A stretch of 64,000 nucleotides of DNA, taken from Mesorhizobium amorphae (GTDB taxonomy: Bacteria; Pseudomonadota; Alphaproteobacteria; Rhizobiales; Rhizobiaceae). Every line of letters begins with the position of its first letter. Positions within the stretch are counted from its first letter, which is position 1. The stretch lies in the NCBI GenBank assembly GCA_003240775.1, contig QFNI01000002.1:99288-163287 (forward strand), given 5' to 3'. Positions 58,873 through 64,000 of the stretch are shown piece by piece. A program made the position numbers and the translations under genes. The notes beneath the pieces are model-generated. The model did no database searches. It was not told where the DNA came from and was given only the letters and a program-made list of their open reading frames with translations.

Positions 58873-59985
58873 TTACTGCACGTTCGCGCCGACCACCTGA
58901 TCCCACTGGGTGGTGATCGCGGTCTTCGCCGCGGCCTGGTGGTCGAGCGTCGGGAAGGCAGCCGCCTCGTAGGCCGCCGCGGGGGGCAGCTTGTCGAGCA
59001 GGGCCTGCGGCACGACGTTGTTCTTCACGAGGTCGTTGTAGCGGATCGGGTGGCAATAGCCGGCGAGCCAGCCAAGCTGGCCCTCGTCCGAATAGAGATA
59101 CTCCATCCAGAGCTTGGCGGCATTCGGGTGGGGCGCATAGGCGCTGATGGCCTGCACATAGACGCCGGCGACGACGCCCGTCTTCGGCACGACCACTTCC
59201 ACCGGCGGGTTGCCGTTCAGCGTGTCGCGGCCTGCAAGGGCGTTGTAGTCCCAGGTGATCAGGATCGGCGTCTGACCCTGTGCGAGCGTCGCAGCCTTGC
59301 CGATCACGGGCACGAAGTTGCCGGCCGCGTTCAGCTCCTTGAAGAACTCGAGGCCGGCCTTGCCGGCTTCCTCGCCAGCCGCGCCGCCCTTGGCGATGCC
59401 GGCCGCATAGACCGCCTGGATCGCCTGGTTGGACGCGCGCGGATCGCCCGCCAGGGCCACCGAGTTCGCATATTCCGGCTTGAGCAGATCGGCCCAATCC
59501 TGCGGCGCCTCGCCCGTGATCAGGTCCTTGTTCACCTGGAAAGACAGCACGCCGTAATAATCGCCGTACCAGTAGCCCTCGGGATCCTTGGCGTCCTCGG
59601 GAATCGAGTCCCAGGTGGAAACCTTGTAGGGCTGGATGAGGCCTTCGGACTTGGCCTGCGGGCCATAGGACAAGCCGACATCGATCACGTCGGGGGCCTG
59701 CGGGCCCTTGTTGTCCTTGTTGGCTTTGATGGCTTCGAGTTCGTCGGAAGAGCCCGCATCGGGGTTGAGCTCGTTGATGGTGATCTCGGGATACTTCGCC
59801 TTGAAGCCTTCGATCACCTTGCCGTAGCCGCACCAGTCGTGCGGCAGCGCGATGGTGGTGAGCTGGCCCTCGGCCTTGGCTGCGGCTTCGAGTTCGGCCA
59901 GCGCGCTCTGGGCTTGGCTGAGGCTCGTGCCGACCATCAAGGTCGCGGCCGTGAGGGACAGGACCTGCCCCGCGAATTTGAACAT
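58873..59985 (-). CDS. ABC transporter solute-binding protein (PotD/Fbp class)
   Basis: Periplasmic binding protein of 370 aa with signal peptide (1-25, SLSQAQ). Body begins LAELEAAAKAEGQLTTIALPHDWCGYG, then GYWYGDYYGVLSFQVNKDLI, type II fold of the polyamine/thiamine/iron group. Substrate cannot be read from the sequence; the flanking alcohol dehydrogenase, aldehyde dehydrogenase and glutamine-synthetase-like genes favour an amine or amino alcohol. RBS GGGGAG. First gene of the transporter operon. Confidence 0.9.
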   Translation of the reverse strand: MFKFAGQVLSLTAATLMVGTSLSQAQSALAELEAAAKAEGQLTTIALPHDWCGYGKVIEGFKAKYPEITINELNPDAGSSDELEAIKANKDNKGPQAPDVIDVGLSYGPQAKSEGLIQPYKVSTWDSIPEDAKDPEGYWYGDYYGVLSFQVNKDLITGEAPQDWADLLKPEYANSVALAGDPRASNQAIQAVYAAGIAKGGAAGEEAGKAGLEFFKELNAAGNFVPVIGKAATLAQGQTPILITWDYNALAGRDTLNGNPPVEVVVPKTGVVAGVYVQAISAYAPHPNAAKLWMEYLYSDEGQLGWLAGYCHPIRYNDLVKNNVVPQALLDKLPPAAAYEAAAFPTLDHQAAAKTAITTQWDQVVGANVQ

Positions 59986-60080
59986 GGAAAACTCCCCTGG
60001 ATGACGCCCCTCGGCGCCTGCGAGGCCCCTAGGCCCGCTCCATGACAGCTCTGTGAAAACTGCCGTCAGCGCCGGGCTCC

Positions 60081-60123
60081 AAGCCTTTTTGTGCACAGGC
60101 TCCTGAGCCAGCTAAGCCTTTTT
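60081..60123. promoter_or_regulatory. Tandem repeat and dyads upstream of the binding-protein gene
   Basis: AAGCCTTTTT occurs at 60081-60090 and again at 60114-60123, 33 bp apart (three helical turns). Between them lie TGTGCACA (60090-60097) and GGCTCCTGAGCC (60098-60109). It is about 100 bp upstream of the transporter operon, in the 187-bp gap after the alcohol dehydrogenase gene; a regulator-binding region is plausible. Confidence 0.45.
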
Positions 60124-60172
60124 CGAAGCCGGGCGCAATTGGGGGGCAGGCGTTGCCCACCCCCTTGAGGAA

Positions 60173-61342
60173 TCAGACGTTTCCGAAGAGCGAGTCCTCG
60201 AGCAGATCGCGCACGTTGTCTTCCGTCAGCTCGATCGGATTTCCACCGGCCGTGGGGTCGACCACGGCCATCCTGGCGATCAGCGCCTTGCGCTCTTCGC
60301 TCACCTCCTGGCCCTTCAACAGGTCGGCCAGCGTATGGGGCACGTTGAGGTTTCGGCGCAGGCCGATGACCGCCTGGAAGAAGCCGTCGAAGCCCCCGTT
60401 GATTCCGCAGTAACGCGCGAGGCGCTCGATCTTTTCTTCGATGGCCGAGCGGTTGAAGTTCAACACGTAGGGCATGAACACCGCATTGGTCATGCCGTGA
60501 TGGGTGTCGTAGAGCGCGCCCACCGGGTGCGACAGCGAGTGGATTGCGCCCAGGCCCTTCTGGAAGGCGGTGGCGCCCATGGCGGCTGCCGACATCATAT
60601 GCGCGCGCGCCACGAGGTCGTCGCCATGGGTGAAGGCGCGCTGGAGGTTCTCGAGCACCAGCCGGACACCTTCCACCGCGATGCCGTCGGCCATCGGGTG
60701 ATAGCCCGGCGCGCAGAGCGCTTCCAGGCAGTGGGCCAGCGCGTCCATGCCCGTGCCCGCGGTGATGGCAGGCGGCATGCCAGCGGACAGCGCGGGGTCG
60801 GCGATCACGATGGCCGGCAGGATCTTTGGGTGGAAGATGACCTTCTTGGTGTGGGTGCTCTCGTCCGTCACAACGCCCGCGCGGCCCACTTCCGACCCCG
60901 TGCCCGCCGTGGTCGGCACAGCGATGATGGGAGCGATGCCTTCGCTCTCGGCGCGAGTCCACCAATCGCCCACATCCTCGAAGTCCCAAACGGGCCGGGT
61001 CTGCGCCTGCTGGAAGGCAACGAGCTTGCCGAGATCAAGCGCGGACCCGCCGCCGAACGCGATCACGCCGTCATGGCCGCCTGCCCGGTAGGCCGCGACG
61101 CCGGCTTCCAGATTTGCACCCACGGGGTTGGGCTTGACCTCGGAGAACACGCCGTAGGAGACGCCCGCCTCGTCCAGAAGCTTCAGCGTGTCCGCCACGA
61201 CCGGCAGCTTGGCCAAGCCGGGATCGGTGACGAAGAGCGGCTTACGGATGCCGATGGCCGCGAGCGCTTCCGGCAGCTCGCGGATGCGGCCTTCGCCGAA
61301 GCGCACGGTGGTCGGGTAGTTCCATTTGGAGGCGAGCGTCAT
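60173..61342 (-). CDS. Iron-containing alcohol dehydrogenase
   Basis: Group III alcohol dehydrogenase of 389 aa: NAD site GGGSALDLGKLVA, PTTAGTGSEVGRAGVVTDE, and metal histidines in GMDALAHCLEALCAPGYHP (about 195-213), SLSHPVGALYDTHHG (about 258-272). Oxidises an alcohol to an aldehyde, probably feeding the aldehyde dehydrogenase encoded 28 bp upstream. Substrate unknown. Confidence 0.93.
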   Translation of the reverse strand: MTLASKWNYPTTVRFGEGRIRELPEALAAIGIRKPLFVTDPGLAKLPVVADTLKLLDEAGVSYGVFSEVKPNPVGANLEAGVAAYRAGGHDGVIAFGGGSALDLGKLVAFQQAQTRPVWDFEDVGDWWTRAESEGIAPIIAVPTTAGTGSEVGRAGVVTDESTHTKKVIFHPKILPAIVIADPALSAGMPPAITAGTGMDALAHCLEALCAPGYHPMADGIAVEGVRLVLENLQRAFTHGDDLVARAHMMSAAAMGATAFQKGLGAIHSLSHPVGALYDTHHGMTNAVFMPYVLNFNRSAIEEKIERLARYCGINGGFDGFFQAVIGLRRNLNVPHTLADLLKGQEVSEERKALIARMAVVDPTAGGNPIELTEDNVRDLLEDSLFGNV

Positions 61343-61370
61343 CGGGGGGCTCTTGCGCTGGGAATGCGGG

Positions 61371-62756
61371 TCAGATGGCTTCGCGGAGGTGGAAGCTCTT
61401 GGGACGGGTCAGGTTGTCGTAGCCAGCGGCCGAAAGGGCCGCGCCCTTGCCGGTGTCCTTGACGCCGGTCCAAACGAGCGCGGGGTCGAGATAGTCGCAG
61501 CGGTTCATGAACACCGTGCCCGTCTCGATGCGGTCGCCGATGGCGGCTGCGCGCTCGGTGTCGCCCGTCCAGACCGAAGCGGTGAGGCCATAGGGGCTGT
61601 CGTTCATCAGCGCGATCGCCTCCTCGTCGTCGTGCACCTTCATGATGCCGACGATGGGACCGAAACTCTCCTCTCGCATCACGCTCATCTGGTGGTTGAC
61701 GTTGGTCAGCACCTCGGGCGCCAGATAGGGCGAGCCCGCGCGGTCGTTCTCGACCGCCATGTTCACATGGGCCACCGCCCCCTTGCGCAGTGCTTCCGCC
61801 TTCTGCTCGCGGACGAGATCGGCGAAGCGGGCATGCGCCATCGGCCCCAGCGTGGTCGCCTCCTCGAGCGGGTTGCCGACGACGTAGTTCTTGGTTTCCG
61901 CCACGAAGCCTTCCACGAAGCGGTCGTAGACGGCCTCGTGCACATAGACCCGCTCGATGCCGCAGCAACACTGGCCGGAGTTGAAGAAGGCGCCGTCCAC
62001 GAGGTTCGCGACCGCGAAGTCGAGCTTGGCGTCTGGCAGCACATAGGCCGGGTCTTTGCCGCCGAGTTCCAACCCCAAGGTCATGAAGGTGCCGGCGGCG
62101 GCCTTTTCCACCGCGCGTCCACCCGCCACCGAGCCCGTGAAGTTCACGTGGTCGATGCGGCCGGAGCCCAACAGCTTCTCGGTCTGAGCGTGGCTCAACA
62201 CGAGGTTCTGGAAGAGGTTCTTCGGCAGGCCCGCCGCCTCGAAGGCCTGCGCGAAGCGCTCGCCCACCAAAAGTGTCTGGGCGGCGTGCTTCAGGATCAC
62301 CGCGTTGCCCGCGATCAGGGCGGGCACCACCGTGTTGACGGCGGTGAGATAAGGATAATTCCAGGGCGCGATCACCATCACCACGCCGAGCGGCACCTTG
62401 CGCACGAAGCGTCGGAAGCCGTCCTTCGGGTTGGAGGCCGGCGTGTCGGCCAGCGCGCCGGCAGCGATCTCCGCCATGTAGCGAACGCGCTCGGAAACGC
62501 CGCCCATCTCGCCGCCGTAGCGCACGGGCCGCCCCATCTGCCAGGCGATCTCGGGCACGATCTCGCCGTTCATCGCTACGAGCGCATCGAGGAACTTCAG
62601 CGCATAGTCGGCGCGCTCGCCGATGGGCCGAAGCGCCCAGTCGGCCTGGGCGGCCTTGGCCCGCTCTACCGCCGCCCCGATGGCGCTGTCGGAAGCAAGC
62701 GGGCGCTCGGCATAGACCGACCCGTCCACGGGGGAGATGAGTTTCACGGTGTCCAA
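61371..62756 (-). CDS. Aldehyde dehydrogenase family protein
   Basis: NAD(P)-dependent enzyme of 461 aa: APWNYPYLTAVNTVVPALIAGNAV, Glu in LELGGKDPAYV, and the catalytic Cys within SGQCCCGIERVYVH (about 277-290), an unusual triple cysteine found in one ALDH subgroup. Lies between the alcohol dehydrogenase (28 bp) and glutamine-synthetase-like gene (155 bp), all on the minus strand. Confidence 0.92.
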   Translation of the reverse strand: MDTVKLISPVDGSVYAERPLASDSAIGAAVERAKAAQADWALRPIGERADYALKFLDALVAMNGEIVPEIAWQMGRPVRYGGEMGGVSERVRYMAEIAAGALADTPASNPKDGFRRFVRKVPLGVVMVIAPWNYPYLTAVNTVVPALIAGNAVILKHAAQTLLVGERFAQAFEAAGLPKNLFQNLVLSHAQTEKLLGSGRIDHVNFTGSVAGGRAVEKAAAGTFMTLGLELGGKDPAYVLPDAKLDFAVANLVDGAFFNSGQCCCGIERVYVHEAVYDRFVEGFVAETKNYVVGNPLEEATTLGPMAHARFADLVREQKAEALRKGAVAHVNMAVENDRAGSPYLAPEVLTNVNHQMSVMREESFGPIVGIMKVHDDEEAIALMNDSPYGLTASVWTGDTERAAAIGDRIETGTVFMNRCDYLDPALVWTGVKDTGKGAALSAAGYDNLTRPKSFHLREAI

Positions 62757-62911
62757 GGGAGGCTCCTGGAATGGCGCTGCGCCGGGTCTTTACGCCCGGC
62801 GCGAGAAAGCGGCAAGGAGGCCGCGCGCGGCGGTCGATCGAGCGGAATCAAGCTGCGAGCCGAAGCCGGCAAACCATTGATCCGACTCCGGCTTTTTGCT
62901 CACCTGATGCG

Positions 62912-64000
62912 TCAATAGCGCTCGAAACCGCGATGGCGCTCCCAGTCGGTGATGCGGCGGTCGTATTCGAGCTGTTCCCAGCGCGCGGTGTGGAGATAGT
63001 GCTCCACCACCTCCTCGCCGAAAGCCTCACGCAGCATGGCCGAGCTTTCGAGCGCCGCGATCCCGTCCCGCAGCGTGCGCGGAATCTCGGGCAGCTCGCC
63101 TGCCGCGTAAGCGTCTCCCTCGAAGGGCGCGTCCAGCGTCAATTCCTCGTCGATGCCCTTGAGCCCGGCTGCGATCAGGGCGGCGAAAGCGAGATAGGGG
63201 TTCAAGTCGGCGCCGCCCACGCGGCATTCGATGCGGATGCCCTTGGTGCCCTCGCCGCAGAGACGGAAGCCCGCCGTGCGGTTGTCGCGGCTCCACGAGA
63301 TCTTGGTGGGCGCGAACGTGCCGGATTGGAAGCGCTTGTAGCTGTTCACATAGGGGCACAGGAACCAAGTGTAGTCGCGCGCATATTTGAGCTGCCCCGC
63401 CACCCATGACCGCATCAGCGGCGTCATGGAATATTCTGCGTCCTTGTCGAAGAAGAGCGGCGTCCTGCCATCCGCGCTCCACAGCGAGTTGTGGATGTGC
63501 GAGGAGTTGCCGGCTAGCGCGTAGTCATATTTTGCCATGAAGGTGATCGCCTTGCCGTGAGCTTCGGCAATCTCCTTGCAGCCGTTTTTCATGATCACGT
63601 GGCGGTCGGCCATCTCGAGCGCTTCGGCGTAGCGCACATTGATCTCCTCCTGTCCCGGCCCCCATTCGCCCTTGGAGTTTTCGACTTCGATGCCTGCGCC
63701 TGCCAGCCCGTTGCGGATGGCGCGCATCACCCCTTCCTCCTTGGTGGTGATGCCGATCAGGTAGTCGCCGATATAGGGCGAGGCCGTTTCGAGGTTCTGC
63801 CAGCGCTTGGCGGCAGCCGACTTGTAGGTCTCGTCAAACAGGTAGAACTCGAGTTCGGACGCGAAATAGGCGCGATAGCCGCGCTCCTCCAGGCGTGCCG
63901 CCTGGCGCTTCAGGATGCCGCGCGGGGAATGGGGGAGGTCCTCGTGCGTGTGGTGGTCCTGCAGGTCGCAGAGCACGAGCGCGGTCTTCTCCAGCCAGGG
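62912..64000 (-). CDS. Glutamine synthetase family enzyme (partial, 5' end beyond window)
   Basis: The reading frame stays open to the last base; 362 residues are visible and the N-terminal part (about 90-100 residues) is missing. Motifs: ASELEFYLFDETY, GPGQEEINVRYAEALEMADRHV, metal/ATP HGKAITFMAKYDYALAGNSSHIHNSLW, RVGGADLNPYLAFAALIAAGL, RDNRTAGFRLCGEGTKGIRIECR. These fit gamma-glutamylamide synthetases (PuuA/IpuC-like) as well as GlnA-type enzymes. Context with two dehydrogenases favours glutamylation of an amine or amino alcohol (inference). Confidence 0.9.
   Translation of the reverse strand, partial: PWLEKTALVLCDLQDHHTHEDLPHSPRGILKRQAARLEERGYRAYFASELEFYLFDETYKSAAAKRWQNLETASPYIGDYLIGITTKEEGVMRAIRNGLAGAGIEVENSKGEWGPGQEEINVRYAEALEMADRHVIMKNGCKEIAEAHGKAITFMAKYDYALAGNSSHIHNSLWSADGRTPLFFDKDAEYSMTPLMRSWVAGQLKYARDYTWFLCPYVNSYKRFQSGTFAPTKISWSRDNRTAGFRLCGEGTKGIRIECRVGGADLNPYLAFAALIAAGLKGIDEELTLDAPFEGDAYAAGELPEIPRTLRDGIAALESSAMLREAFGEEVVEHYLHTARWEQLEYDRRITDWERHRGFERY

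Overview
The window is high-GC DNA packed with short-spaced or overlapping operons and looks chromosomal, from an alphaproteobacterium of the order Hyphomicrobiales (Rhizobiales), most like the Mesorhizobium/Phyllobacteriaceae side. The evidence is a separate petA-petB-petC set followed by apt, an N-formylglutamate amidohydrolase gene divergent from cpdR, a ROSE-like RNA thermometer on an hsp20 gene, an aerobic (late cobalt insertion) cobalamin cluster with CbtAB, and several palindromic intergenic repeats of the rhizobial kind. I see no prophage, insertion sequence, integrase or CRISPR array. The genus is inference.

Layout. 1-3 kb: cytochrome bc1 complex (petABC), terminator, apt. 3.7-6.2 kb (minus): CCA tRNA nucleotidyltransferase, Nudix hydrolase and a DUF1285 protein. 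6.4-13.1 kb (plus): MoxR AAA+ ATPase, DUF58 protein and two large membrane proteins with VWA-like and DUF4159 regions, all translationally coupled. 13.2-17.6 kb: small heat-shock protein with RNA thermometer, alpha/beta hydrolase, HisN-type phosphatase, a candidate anti-Shine-Dalgarno small RNA, hutG, cpdR and tRNA-Val(GAC). 17.7-23.2 kb (minus): a YtfQ/YtfR/YtfT/YjfF-type sugar ABC transporter with its GntR-family regulator. 23.3-27.1 kb: molybdate genes (trmO-like and mop on minus; modABC and an HTH-only modE on plus). 27.3-31.1 kb: sulfate ABC transporter cysP-T-W-A.

31.3-52.9 kb is a cobalamin island. Two cobalamin riboswitches lie back to back at 37.3-37.8 kb. The minus-strand one leads cbtB-cbtA-cobP-cobO-cobQ. 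The plus-strand one leads a DUF1636 gene, cobW-cobN-cobG-cobH-cobI-cobJ, then (after an inverted cobK) cobL-cobE-cobM-cobA-cobB-cobV-cobU. cobC (with a phosphatase gene) and cobD diverge from overlapping start codons. Together they encode most of the path from uroporphyrinogen III to cobalamin plus cobalt uptake; cobF, cobS, cobT and cobR are not in the window.

53.2-64 kb: acetylpolyamine amidohydrolase (plus) convergent with an ALDH7-type aldehyde dehydrogenase. A minus-strand block follows: a four-gene ABC importer, an iron-type alcohol dehydrogenase, an aldehyde dehydrogenase and a glutamine-synthetase-family enzyme cut by the window end. The last three enzymes together suggest catabolism of an amino alcohol or amine through gamma-glutamylated intermediates.

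The most notable non-coding items are the small RNA at 15960-16041, a 17-bp palindrome beside it whose half-site recurs in the RNA's promoter, the thermometer at 13.7 kb, the twin riboswitches, and a palindrome pair that supplies the end of a phosphatase gene.
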